Positions 17,394-24,496 of a DNA stretch of 64,000 nucleotides are shown here, piece after piece. The stretch lies in contig NZ_JAAGLU010000038.1 of NCBI RefSeq assembly GCF_010550245.1, positions 1-64,000 on the forward strand, written 5' to 3'. Both the position numbers and the translations under genes were made by a program. Origin of the DNA: Streptomyces sp. SID12501 (GTDB taxonomy: Bacteria; Actinomycetota; Actinomycetes; Streptomycetales; Streptomycetaceae). Every line of letters begins with the position of its first letter. Position 1 is the stretch's first letter. Under the pieces are notes generated by a model. The model saw nothing but the letters and a program-made list of their open reading frames with translations. It had not been told where the DNA came from and ran no database searches.

Positions 17394-18383
17394 TCAGCAG
17401 CTGATGGGTGGCTGAGGGTGGGGCAACGCGGTTGTGCGGCGGCGCGGGGACGGGGATCCTTCCGGGCCGTACCCGAGGCGGATCACCATGTGGGCGTGGG
17501 CAGGACCGGTGGCCGTCGAGGAGACGAGCTGTCGGCGCATGTCGGGCCATTCCAGCGCCTGGTGCAGGAGCGACGCCCGGATACCGTGAGCGGTGGCGAC
17601 CAGGAGGACGCGCTGAAGGGCCTGTCCCGCCCGCAGCCAGTCCCTCCTCCCGTCGTGCAGGGTGGAGAGGACGGCGATGGCGGGCCGTTTCTCGAAGGGG
17701 CGGGCGGGCAGCCGGTCGGGAGTTCGGCGGGCGCTGAAGTCCCGCACGGGGACGATCTCCCGGAAGTCCCGCGGGCCGAGTGCTTCGGGCGGGATACCGA
17801 GACCGGTGCCGTCCTTCGCACGCACCCAGCGGCTGCTCTCGGCCGCCCGGTCGTGATCGATGACGTTTCGGCGCTCCGCGTCGCCGGTGAGCCGGAGAAC
17901 GCGGTCGGTCTCGGCACGGGAGAGGTGGGTCAGGGCGGCGCCTTCGGAGTGAGCCGCTTCGGTGAGTTCGGCCAGCACCGCGGCTGGCAGGGGACGCTCG
18001 GAGAACGGGAAGCGGCTGCTGTGCCGGCGCCACAGAGCGTCGTAGAGACCGGGGAAGGAGCCTCTGACGAGGCCGCCGAGCCGGATGGCGGCGAGCAGGT
18101 CGGGCTGGTCGGGCTGCGGCAGCAGCCGGGTCACCGGCTCCCAGCCGAACTGCGTGATCGCCACCCGCAGATTGAGGACGGCGCAGCCGACCGAGAGATG
18201 GAGGGCGCGGCCGACCGGGTCGGTGTGCCGCAGTCCGCGGTCCGATACGGCACGGATCTGCAGTGTGACCGTGTCCGTGTCGAGCCTGAAGCGCCAGGGT
18301 TGAGTGTTGTGGATCGAGGGGGCTGTCACGGCGGCGGAGATCAGCGTCTCCAGGGTCGGGACATCGAGGACGGCGGAAGGCAT
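17394..18383 (-). CDS. Acg-type nitroreductase-fold FMN protein
   Basis: This 329-aa protein shows nitroreductase landmarks: APSIHNTQPWRF near residue 20, GCAVLNLRVAI, and a C-terminal GPAHAMVIRLGYGP-like segment (APAHMVIRLGYGP region). It fits the Acg subfamily, which in mycobacteria is under DosR control and binds FMN without clear enzyme activity. Two GGGCC-N4-GGCCC-type boxes lie 85-120 bp upstream of the start, directly after the DevR-like regulator gene, so it is a probable regulon member. Confidence 0.85.
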   Translation of the reverse strand: MPSAVLDVPTLETLISAAVTAPSIHNTQPWRFRLDTDTVTLQIRAVSDRGLRHTDPVGRALHLSVGCAVLNLRVAITQFGWEPVTRLLPQPDQPDLLAAIRLGGLVRGSFPGLYDALWRRHSSRFPFSERPLPAAVLAELTEAAHSEGAALTHLSRAETDRVLRLTGDAERRNVIDHDRAAESSRWVRAKDGTGLGIPPEALGPRDFREIVPVRDFSARRTPDRLPARPFEKRPAIAVLSTLHDGRRDWLRAGQALQRVLLVATAHGIRASLLHQALEWPDMRRQLVSSTATGPAHAHMVIRLGYGPEGSPSPRRRTTALPHPQPPISC

Positions 18384-18469
18384 CGGGGGCTCATCCCCTC
18401 ACTCTGCTCAAGGGCGCCGCCGGTGTTGGCGGTCGCCTCAGCCTCACCGCCGGGGGAGCGCGGAGACAG

Positions 18470-18504
18470 GGGCCGTCCGGCCCGTCGTACGGTCCCGATG
18501 GGTC
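18470..18504 (-). promoter_or_regulatory. Putative OsdR/DevR box pair upstream of the nitroreductase gene
   Basis: A strong site GGGCCGTCCGGCCC (18470-18483) is followed 21 bp on by a weaker one, GGTCCCGATGGGTC (18491-18504; three mismatches). Centre-to-centre spacing of two helical turns matches the paired arrangement at the other promoters in this cluster. Confidence 0.6.
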
Positions 18505-18513
18505 CACTCTTCC

Positions 18514-19215
18514 TCATTTCGGCCGGTGGTGGCCCGCCTCGGGCTGCCCCAGGTGTGAGGCGAGGACGGCGGCCTGGACCCGGCGCTGCACGCCCAGCTT
18601 GGCCAGCAGACGGGAGATGTGGTTCTTGACGGTCTTCTCCGACAGGTAGAGCTTGGTGCCGATCTCCCGGTTGGTCAGACCGTCGCCGATCAGAGCCAGG
18701 ATGTCCCTCTCACGCGGTGACAGACTCTCCAGCTCGGACGGCACGGCAGGGGTCTGAGCCGGTTCGGCCCGCAGCGAGCGCATCAGGCGGGCGGTGGTCT
18801 CGGGGTCCAGCATCGACTGGCCCGAGGCCACCGTGCGGACCGCCGAGACGAGGTCGGAGCCCTTGATCTGCTTGAGGACGTAGCCGGAGGCGCCGGCCAT
18901 GATCGCGTCGAGCAGGGCCTCCTCGTCATCGAACGAGGTCAGCATCAGGCAGGCCAGTTCCGGCATCTGGCTGCGCAGCTCCCGGCAGACCGAGATGCCG
19001 TCGCCGTCCGGCAGCCGTACGTCGAGGACGGCGACGTCGGGGCGCAGCGCGGGGCCTCGGGCGAGCGCCTGGTCGACGGTGCCGGCATTACCGATGACCG
19101 AGATGTCGGGTTCGGAGTCGAGCAGGTCGGCCAGGCCACGGCGGACTACCTCGTGGTCGTCCAGTAGGAACACCCGGATCGGGTTCTGCTCGGTGAAAGC
19201 GCGTGGCTCTGGCAT
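18514..19215 (-). CDS. osdR: DevR/OsdR-like NarL-family response regulator
   Basis: The 233-aa regulator closely resembles Mycobacterium DevR (DosR) along its length: LDDHEVVRRGLADLL, phospho-acceptor Asp near 65 (RPDVAVLDVRLPDG), AGASGYVLKQIKG, and the DNA-binding LTNREIGTKLYLSEKTVKNHISRLLAKLG. Streptomyces OsdR is the equivalent. It would control redox, hypoxia and stationary-phase genes after phosphorylation by the GAF kinase at 24.5-26.2 kb. A GGGCC-N4-GGCCC box 84 bp upstream suggests autoregulation. Orthology is inferred from motif-level similarity. Confidence 0.9.
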   Translation of the reverse strand: MPEPRAFTEQNPIRVFLLDDHEVVRRGLADLLDSEPDISVIGNAGTVDQALARGPALRPDVAVLDVRLPDGDGISVCRELRSQMPELACLMLTSFDDEEALLDAIMAGASGYVLKQIKGSDLVSAVRTVASGQSMLDPETTARLMRSLRAEPAQTPAVPSELESLSPRERDILALIGDGLTNREIGTKLYLSEKTVKNHISRLLAKLGVQRRVQAAVLASHLGQPEAGHHRPK

Positions 19216-19298
19216 GGTGACCCCTGGTTACCCGGCGGAGGACAGACTGCGGGCTGCCCCATGATGCCGATCATCACGCTCGTGGACCGAACGCACTA

Positions 19299-19345
19299 GG
19301 GCCGACCGGCCCCACTCGCGCGGAGGAAACTGCCCTGACAGGCCC
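19299..19345 (-). promoter_or_regulatory. Putative OsdR/DevR boxes upstream of osdR
   Basis: GGGCCGACCGGCCC (19299-19312) is a perfect match to the local consensus. A weaker GCCCTGACAGGCCC lies 33 bp further upstream (19332-19345), about three helical turns away. Confidence 0.6.
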
Positions 19346-19467
19346 AACACGCGGGACAATCGACCGCGCGGGCAGCCTGATCTGCGCCTGGTGTGCGCCT
19401 TGTCCGCGAGGGCTGCGGAGCCACGGTGACTGCCGGGACCGGCCCCGGCCACCTGGTCCCGGCAGGT

Positions 19468-20169
19468 TCACGCAGAGTCGATGTTCCCGGTGTCGTCTGC
19501 GGGCACCTCCTCCGGTTCCCCGTGTCGGGTGAGGACGAACTCCACGTCCACGACCCCCTCGACCGCGCGGACCAGCCGTGCCGCCACCGGCACCAGCGAG
19601 GTGTCCCGGACCTGGCCGACGAGCCGGACGACCCCGTCCCGCACATCTACACGTACGTTCGAGTCCGGCATGGGGAACAGGCAGGCCGCGACCTCGCGCC
19701 GTACCTCCTCGGCGATCTCCTCGTCCGTACGCAGGAAGACCTTGAGCAGATCGGCACGGCTGACGACGCCTTCGAGCATGCCCACCGCGTCGACCACGGG
19801 CAGCCGCTTGACCTTCGCCCGGGCCATCGTGCGGGCGGCCTGCGCGAGCGTGGCGTCCGGGCGGACGGTGAGGGCGGGGGAGGTCATGAGTTCCTCCGCG
19901 GTGACCGCGCCGGCCTTCTCCAGGTCGGACAGGCGGCGCAGCTGGGTGTACCTGTCGGGGTCGCTGTCGCGGAACTCCTCCTTGGGCAGGAGATCCGCCT
20001 CGGAGACGACACCGACGACCCGGCCCTCGCCCTTGACGACGGGCAGGGCGCTGACCTTCCAGTCCTGCATCAGCCGCACGATCTCCTTGAAGGCCGCTCC
20101 GCGACCGACTGCGGCGACCGTGCGGGTCATGACATCGCTGACGGTGTGCGGGGTGCCGTGCATGGTCAC
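19468..20169 (-). CDS. CBS-CBS-BON domain protein
   Basis: This 233-aa soluble protein has two CBS repeats (about residues 10-65 and 90-150; SALPVVKGEGRVVGVVSEADL, VKRLPVVDAVGMLEGVVSRADL) and a C-terminal BON domain (VRVDVRDGVVRLVGQV). CBS pairs bind adenosine nucleotides, and such proteins occur in DosR regulons as energy sensors. It lies 20 bp after the cyclic-nucleotide-binding gene, likely in one transcript driven by the box near 20.73 kb. Confidence 0.9.
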   Translation of the reverse strand: MTMHGTPHTVSDVMTRTVAAVGRGAAFKEIVRLMQDWKVSALPVVKGEGRVVGVVSEADLLPKEEFRDSDPDRYTQLRRLSDLEKAGAVTAEELMTSPALTVRPDATLAQAARTMARAKVKRLPVVDAVGMLEGVVSRADLLKVFLRTDEEIAEEVRREVAACLFPMPDSNVRVDVRDGVVRLVGQVRDTSLVPVAARLVRAVEGVVDVEFVLTRHGEPEEVPADDTGNIDSA

Positions 20170-20189
20170 TCCTCTGTCATGCGTTCGGG

Positions 20190-20660
20190 TCAGATGGTGC
20201 TTCCGGCGCCGTACGGGGCGTACAGGTCGAGGAGGCGGGTCCTGGCCGTGCGGAGACGGTGGGCGAGTACCTCACCGACCCACTGGGCGACGTCGTTGCC
20301 CAGGGCCGCGTCGTCCTGGCACATGGACCGGACGGCCGCGGCGTCGAACTCGTAGGCCCGCACCGGAGTGGTCGCCTGGGCGCCCAGGTGCCAGACGTGC
20401 GGGGTGAAGAGCCAGGACCAGCCGACCAGTTCGTTGTGCCCGAGGCTCTCGATGACAGCCGCCCGACGGCCCGGCACGTGCATGTCGAGCTCGATCCTGC
20501 CGCTGCGGACGATCCAGAAGCGGTCGGCGCGTCCCCCCTCGTCGAACAGGCGTGTTCCCTCGGGGATGGACACCTCCCGGGCGACGCGCATGAGCCGCTG
20601 GCGGTGTTCGGCGGACAGCGCGCGCAGCATGTTGGGGCTGGGAGTGAGGGAAGCGTTCAT
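20190..20660 (-). CDS. Cyclic-nucleotide-binding-domain protein without DNA-binding domain
   Basis: The product is 156 aa from the ATG at 20660. A single Crp/cNMP beta-barrel fills most of it (IPEGTRLFDEGGRADRFWIVRSGRIEL, SLGHNELVGWSWLF), and there is no C-terminal helix-turn-helix. The phosphate-binding cassette is non-standard: where PKA and Crp have an Arg-Ser/Thr core it reads VGWSWLF, so ligand binding is uncertain. The gene precedes the CBS-BON gene and has a good regulon box 70 bp upstream. Confidence 0.85.
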   Translation of the reverse strand: MNASLTPSPNMLRALSAEHRQRLMRVAREVSIPEGTRLFDEGGRADRFWIVRSGRIELDMHVPGRRAAVIESLGHNELVGWSWLFTPHVWHLGAQATTPVRAYEFDAAAVRSMCQDDAALGNDVAQWVGEVLAHRLRTARTRLLDLYAPYGAGSTI

Positions 20661-20709
20661 GGTGTGCCTCCGCAAGGGGGTGTACGTCCGTTCACGGCCA
20701 CCTTGTACC

Positions 20710-20743
20710 GGGCCCTGGGGGCAGGCCATGGGCCATCTGGCCC
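20710..20743 (-). promoter_or_regulatory. Putative OsdR/DevR box pair upstream of the cNMP-CBS operon
   Basis: TGGGCCATCTGGCCCA (20729-20744) contains a consensus match. A weaker GGGCCCTGGGGGCA lies exactly 20 bp away (20710-20723). Both are within 85 bp of the start codon at 20660. Confidence 0.6.
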
Positions 20744-20835
20744 AATGCCGCGCCATGCGGCACCGAAGAGGAGCTTTCGGGTGCTGCGGTGAGAGCGGCC
20801 TCTGCCGCAAGGGTCGGCCGGTCGGTTCGCGGCGG

Positions 20836-21065
20836 CGGTTCGTCGACCGCGTCGAGGGCCGTGATGTCGACCGCGACACTGGCCTCGGGCAGTGCGAGGG
20901 CCGGCAGGGTTGCCCACGGCCCGGTGACCGGCGGCATCCCGGCCATGCCGGCGTAGGTAATGAACTGCGGAACGAGGCGCTCGGCCACGGTCGTTCCGGC
21001 GAGCAGGTAGCCCCGGAGCCGCGCCGCGCCCGCCGGTAGCCGAGGAGCGTCGCCAGACCTGGCAT
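20836..21065 (-). pseudogene. Frameshifted, internally deleted SulP-type anion transporter
   Basis: From an ATG at 21065 the minus strand reads PGLATLLGYRRA, typical of a SulP N-terminus, in one frame. It then shifts frame into the first membrane helices (RGYLLAGTTVAERLVPQF, ITYAGMAGMPPVTGPWATL). After these it jumps straight to a STAS-like stretch (VAVDITALDAVDE). The middle helices are gone. This is a relic of a sulfate or bicarbonate transporter with a STAS domain. Confidence 0.55.
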
Positions 21066-21192
21066 CGACCGACGCCGGCCAGGGGCGTGTCCGGCCGAGC
21101 CCTGGCACGTGTGCCGCCTTCCGGCGTATGCCTCCATGATCCACCGGCTCCGGAACGCCCGCGAGAGTCCGTGTGCCGGTCGTGCCCCACCC

Positions 21193-21228
21193 GGCCCAAC
21201 GGGCCCTGCGAACAGGGCCGTTCGGCCC
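21193..21228 (+). promoter_or_regulatory. Putative OsdR/DevR box pair upstream of the DoxX-like gene
   Basis: GGCCCAACGGGCCC (21193-21206, one mismatch) and GGGCCGTTCGGCCC (21215-21228, perfect) are 22 bp apart. The nearer box ends 101 bp before the ATG at 21329. They also lie upstream of the divergent SulP relic. Confidence 0.62.
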
Positions 21229-21328
21229 CGCAGTCGCGGACCTTCGGCATTCGGCGCCGACCGGCGCGCGCGACCAGAGTGAGTCGTGTCAGGCACCGCC
21301 CCGACCGCCCTCGAAGGGAACCAAGACC

Positions 21329-21958
21329 ATGGCCGTGCACGAGCACTCTCACCGGAGCTCCGGCTTCCACCTGCCGTCGTACCGCAGGAACCGGGCCGCC
21401 TCCGCATCCGAGTCGGACGTGTCGGCTGCCACCGGCACGCACACCGCGCGGGCCTACGCCTTCGCCGCACTGCGTATGTTCACCGGGTTCGTCTTCCTGT
21501 GGGCGTTCCTCGACAAGACGTTCGGGTTCGGCTACGCGACCCCGTCGGGCAAGGGCTGGATCGACGGCGGCTCGCCGACGAAGGGCTTCCTCGGTTCCGT
21601 AGCCGTCGGACCGATGGAGTCCACCTTCCACTCCTGGGCCGGTGATCCGTGGGCGAACTGGCTGTTCATGCTCGGTCTGCTCGGGATCGGCCTGGCCCTG
21701 GTCTCGGGCGTCGCACTGCGGCTCGCCGCCGTCGCGGGCACCGCGATGATGGCGCTGATGTGGATCGCCGAGTGGCCGCCGGCCAAGCACCTCTCGGACG
21801 GCTCCGCGAGCATGTCGACGAATCCGTTCGTCGACTACCACCTGGTCTACGCCGTCGCCCTGATCGTCCTGGCCGCTGTCGCCGCCGGCGACGCCCTGGG
21901 CGCGGGCCGGCTCTGGGCCAGGCTGCCCTTCGTCCGTGACCACAGCTGGCTGCGCTGA
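21329..21958 (+). CDS. DoxX-like integral membrane protein
   Basis: The product is 209 aa from the ATG at 21329, about 100 bp after the paired boxes. It has about four transmembrane helices (ALRMFTGFVFLWAFLDKTFG, WLFMLGLLGIGLALVSGVAL, VAGTAMMALMWIAEWP, YHLVYAVALIVLAAVAAG). The pattern FLDKTFGFGY and the four-helix plan fit the DoxX/DoxD group, which is linked to quinone and redox membrane functions. Its regulon box suggests expression under low oxygen or redox stress. Confidence 0.78.
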   Translation: MAVHEHSHRSSGFHLPSYRRNRAASASESDVSAATGTHTARAYAFAALRMFTGFVFLWAFLDKTFGFGYATPSGKGWIDGGSPTKGFLGSVAVGPMESTFHSWAGDPWANWLFMLGLLGIGLALVSGVALRLAAVAGTAMMALMWIAEWPPAKHLSDGSASMSTNPFVDYHLVYAVALIVLAAVAAGDALGAGRLWARLPFVRDHSWLR

Positions 21959-22012
21959 GTACCGACGGCGTGGTGGGCCCGTCACCCGGCCCCCCGCGCC
22001 GAGCCGTGCGGG

Positions 22013-22046
22013 GGGTCGATCGGCCCCACATCGGGACCAGTGGCCC
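22013..22046 (+). promoter_or_regulatory. Putative OsdR/DevR box pair upstream of the tandem USP gene
   Basis: GGGTCGATCGGCCC (22013-22026) and GGGACCAGTGGCCC (22033-22046) each differ from the consensus at one position and are exactly 20 bp apart. The nearer one ends 65 bp before the start at 22111. Confidence 0.62.
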
Positions 22047-22110
22047 CTGCACGCCGAACCGCCCGAAGACGACGCTGGAAACGGATCCATCACTCCAGGA
22101 GGTGGAGATC

Positions 22111-23016
22111 ATGCTCCGCACCATCACCGTAGGTCTCGACGGCTCGCAGGAGAGCCGGGCCGCCGCGGAATGGGCGGCTCGCGAGGCGAAGCTGCGCGGC
22201 CTGCCGCTGAAGATCGTGCACGTCTGGGAGCCGGTGCCGACGCCCATGGCGCAGGCACCGATCCTGGGAGCCGAGACCCAGCAGCACTGGACCGAACGTA
22301 TCCCCCGGGAGGCCGCCGAGGGCATCCGCCTGCGTCACCCCGGCGTCGAGGTGTCCACCGAGCAGGTCTCCGGCCACCCGGGTGACGCGCTGGCCGAGGC
22401 GGCGAAGAGCGCCGAACTGCTCGTCCTGGGCTCGCGCGGCCTCGGCGGGATCGGCGGGTTCATGGTCGGCTCGGTCGGTCTGTCCGCCGTCGCGTACACG
22501 GACCGCCCCGTCGTGCTGGTCCGCGCGCTGGAGGTGGCCGCCGACGAACACGAGATGGACCCGGCGGGTGTTCCGTCGGCCGCGACCCCGTTCTGGCCCG
22601 TGGTCCTCGGACTCGACGTCGAGCACCCGGACGGGACGCTGATCGAGTTCGCCTTCGACGCCGCCCAACGACGCACCACCTCCCTGCACGTCGTCCACGG
22701 CTGGAACCCGCCGCCCTACTACGCGTACGGCATGGCCGCCAACCCGGCGTTGCACGAGGCACTCACCCTGAGCGAGTCCGAGGCCGTGGCGGAGGTGCTG
22801 CGCCCCTGGCGCAAGAAGTTCCCGGACGTCGAGGTCGTCGAGACGTCCCGCTACGGCAGCCCGGCCGTCCACGTGGTGGACGCCTCCCGGGAGGCCTCCC
22901 TCGTCGTCGTGGGGCGGCGCATCCGCCGCAACCCGTTCGGCGCCCACATCGGCCACGTCACGCATGCCGTCCTGCACCACTCCACCGCCCCTGTCGCCGT
23001 CGTCCCCCACGGCTGA
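22111..23016 (+). CDS. Tandem universal stress protein (two USP domains)
   Basis: The product is 301 aa from the ATG at 22111, with a strong AGGAGGTGG ribosome site. Two UspA-fold domains (about 1-145 and 155-300) begin TVGLDGSQESRAAAEWA and PVVLGLDVEHPDG. The first carries the ATP-binding signature G-2x-G-9x-GS (GSRGLGG...VGSVG). The second has only a degenerate version. Tandem USPs of this type are classic dormancy-regulon members. Paired boxes upstream support control by the DevR-like regulator. Confidence 0.92.
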   Translation: MLRTITVGLDGSQESRAAAEWAAREAKLRGLPLKIVHVWEPVPTPMAQAPILGAETQQHWTERIPREAAEGIRLRHPGVEVSTEQVSGHPGDALAEAAKSAELLVLGSRGLGGIGGFMVGSVGLSAVAYTDRPVVLVRALEVAADEHEMDPAGVPSAATPFWPVVLGLDVEHPDGTLIEFAFDAAQRRTTSLHVVHGWNPPPYYAYGMAANPALHEALTLSESEAVAEVLRPWRKKFPDVEVVETSRYGSPAVHVVDASREASLVVVGRRIRRNPFGAHIGHVTHAVLHHSTAPVAVVPHG

Positions 23017-23043
23017 CCCGTACCTCCCGAGGAGAAGAGACCC

Positions 23044-23273
23044 TTGAAGGCGGCGGTCGTACGAGCGTTCGGTGAACCTCTGGTCATCGAGGAACGCCCC
23101 GACCCCGAGCCCGTGTCCGGGACCACGTCACCTTCGGAGGGTGCTTGGTGGAAGGCGCCAAAGGGCGGATGGCGGGGATGATCCTCCGTTCCGGGACGGG
23201 CGGTGGCTTCCGGGACTTCGGCGCGATCGAGACCTGGGCGCGAGGCATGGTCGCCGCGCTCACGCCGTCGTAG
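23044..23273 (+). pseudogene. Remnant of a zinc-type alcohol dehydrogenase
   Basis: From a TTG at 23044 the reading MKAAVVRAFGEPLVIEERPD is a standard medium-chain alcohol dehydrogenase N-terminus. After about 25 residues it becomes random and stops near 23181. A further stretch to 23273 (MAGMILRSGTGGGFRD) shows no clear match. The catalytic and cofactor domains are missing. In other Streptomyces dormancy clusters an intact dehydrogenase sits beside USP genes, so this looks like a decayed member. Confidence 0.6.
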
Positions 23274-23316
23274 GAGCTCACACCGTCGTACGAGAGAGGA
23301 ACTGCCCAGTCATGAA

Positions 23317-23357
23317 GTCGGCCCCGAGGCCCGGTTCGCACTGGCCTCGGGGCCGAC
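23317..23357. terminator. Bidirectional terminator hairpin
   Basis: A perfect 15-bp stem, GTCGGCCCCGAGGCC pairing with 23343-23357, has an 11-nt loop. It sits between the convergent USP genes, 2 bp from the stop of the minus-strand one. There is no T-tract, as is common for GC-rich actinomycete terminators. Confidence 0.8.
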
Positions 23358-23358
23358 C

Positions 23359-24057
23359 TCATGGCGTCATCCAGGCCGGCACCACGGCAACAGGGCAGGC
23401 AGCCTCGTGCAGGACACCACGCACGGCCTCGCCCCACTCCGTGCCGGACTTTCGTCCCACCACGACCAGCGCGGCGCTCCCGGCGTGGTGCAGGAGCGCT
23501 TGAGCCGGCGTGAAGAGAACGACGTCTTCGAGGACCGCGACCTGCGGGTACTTCTCGCGCCACGGACCCAGCACGTCGGCCAGGAGCTGCACCTCGTGGT
23601 CCTCCCAGGTCGCACGATCCGCCTCCGGCACGCCGAAAGGCCACTCGGCGGCACAGGACGGAAGCGACCAGGCGTACACGACGTGCAGCAGGGCATCTCG
23701 TACCCGGGCACTGTCGAAGGCGAAGTCGATCGTGCCGTCGGAAGGATTTCGGGCGTCCGTGCCGAGAAGGATGCTTCCGGAGCGGTGTGTGGCCCCGTGT
23801 CCGTTCGGAACGAGCACCAGTGGGTGGTCGGTTGCCCGGATGGCGGCGGGAAGCCGGGAGCCGAGAGACAGACCAGGAGCGTCGGCCCCGTGAGGGATGC
23901 CGTACACGATCATTTTTGCCCGGATGGGGTCCGGGGGTGGGTACAGGACCGCGCGCATCGGCAGACCGCGCAGTCGCGCCTCTCGCTCGGCCCAGTCCAC
24001 TGCGGGACGGCTCGGCGCGGATGAGTCGGTACGGGCAAGGATCACTGGTTCCGTCAC
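23359..24057 (-). CDS. Divergent, shortened universal stress protein
   Basis: The product is 232 aa from a GTG at 24057 (GGAAAGG upstream). A reduced first USP half (PVILARTDSSAPSRPAVDWA ... TDHPLVLVPNG, lacking the central strands and nucleotide loop) is joined to a fuller second half (SILLGTDARNPSDGTIDFAF ... SAALVVVGRKSGTEWGEAV). Neither half has the G-2x-G-9x-G(S/T) ATP motif, so it is probably a non-nucleotide-binding USP. A regulon box lies 72 bp upstream. Confidence 0.82.
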   Translation of the reverse strand: MTEPVILARTDSSAPSRPAVDWAEREARLRGLPMRAVLYPPPDPIRAKMIVYGIPHGADAPGLSLGSRLPAAIRATDHPLVLVPNGHGATHRSGSILLGTDARNPSDGTIDFAFDSARVRDALLHVVYAWSLPSCAAEWPFGVPEADRATWEDHEVQLLADVLGPWREKYPQVAVLEDVVLFTPAQALLHHAGSAALVVVGRKSGTEWGEAVRGVLHEAACPVAVVPAWMTP

Positions 24058-24128
24058 GGTCGGCCTTTCCGGCGCAGCGGGGCACGCTTTCGCAGTCCAG
24101 CCTGTCGCACCCTTTCCCCCCGGGGCAG

Positions 24129-24142
24129 GGGCCGAACGGCCG
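24129..24142 (-). promoter_or_regulatory. Putative OsdR/DevR box upstream of the short USP gene
   Basis: GGGCCGAACGGCCG differs from the consensus only at the last base and lies 72 bp before the GTG start at 24057. No convincing second site is phased 20-22 bp away. A poor one lies 30 bp upstream. Confidence 0.5.
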
Positions 24143-24274
24143 GCGGAGCCGCGCATCCGGGCCGACCTGCGGTCAGCCGCCCAGGAAAACTCCAGGCCGC
24201 TCTTCGGCCTGGAGCCCGGACCCGTCGTGCGTTCGGTCGGGTTTGTGGCCCCACTGCTGTCGGTCCCCTCCATG

Positions 24275-24288
24275 GGGCTGGTCCGCCC
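24275..24288 (+). promoter_or_regulatory. Weak OsdR/DevR-like box upstream of the GAF kinase gene
   Basis: GGGCTGGTCCGCCC, with flanking G and C, is symmetrical but has two mismatches. It lies about 209 bp before the kinase start, further than the other boxes, so its role is uncertain. Confidence 0.3.
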
Positions 24289-24496
24289 CTGAAAGGTCCG
24301 AGGGCGGTCCGCCATGGGGCGTGACGCACAGGGGGCAGCGGCGCAGGCCTGCACGCTGTCGAATGAACCGGAGGTGATGGAACGGCGGCCCGGATGCTCG
24401 GCTCGATTCGCACCGCACCCTGCAGCTGACCACTACCGTGACCCATGACCGGACCGTTGGGCGTCCGCGCGTCGAGGGGACCTGGAGGACTACAGG

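Noticed and set aside
20190..21470. Reading the cNMP-binding protein as a 426-aa protein with a long N-terminal extension
   Set aside because: The upstream part is Arg/Ser/Pro-rich and low-complexity apart from a short SulP-like scrap. The ATG at 20660 immediately precedes the recognisable domain, and the regulatory boxes at 20710-20744 lie just upstream of it.
24451..24466. GGACCGTTGGGCGTCC as a further OsdR/DevR box close to the kinase start
   Set aside because: Too many mismatches to the 14-bp consensus, and it lies only 30 bp from the start codon, unlike the other boxes.
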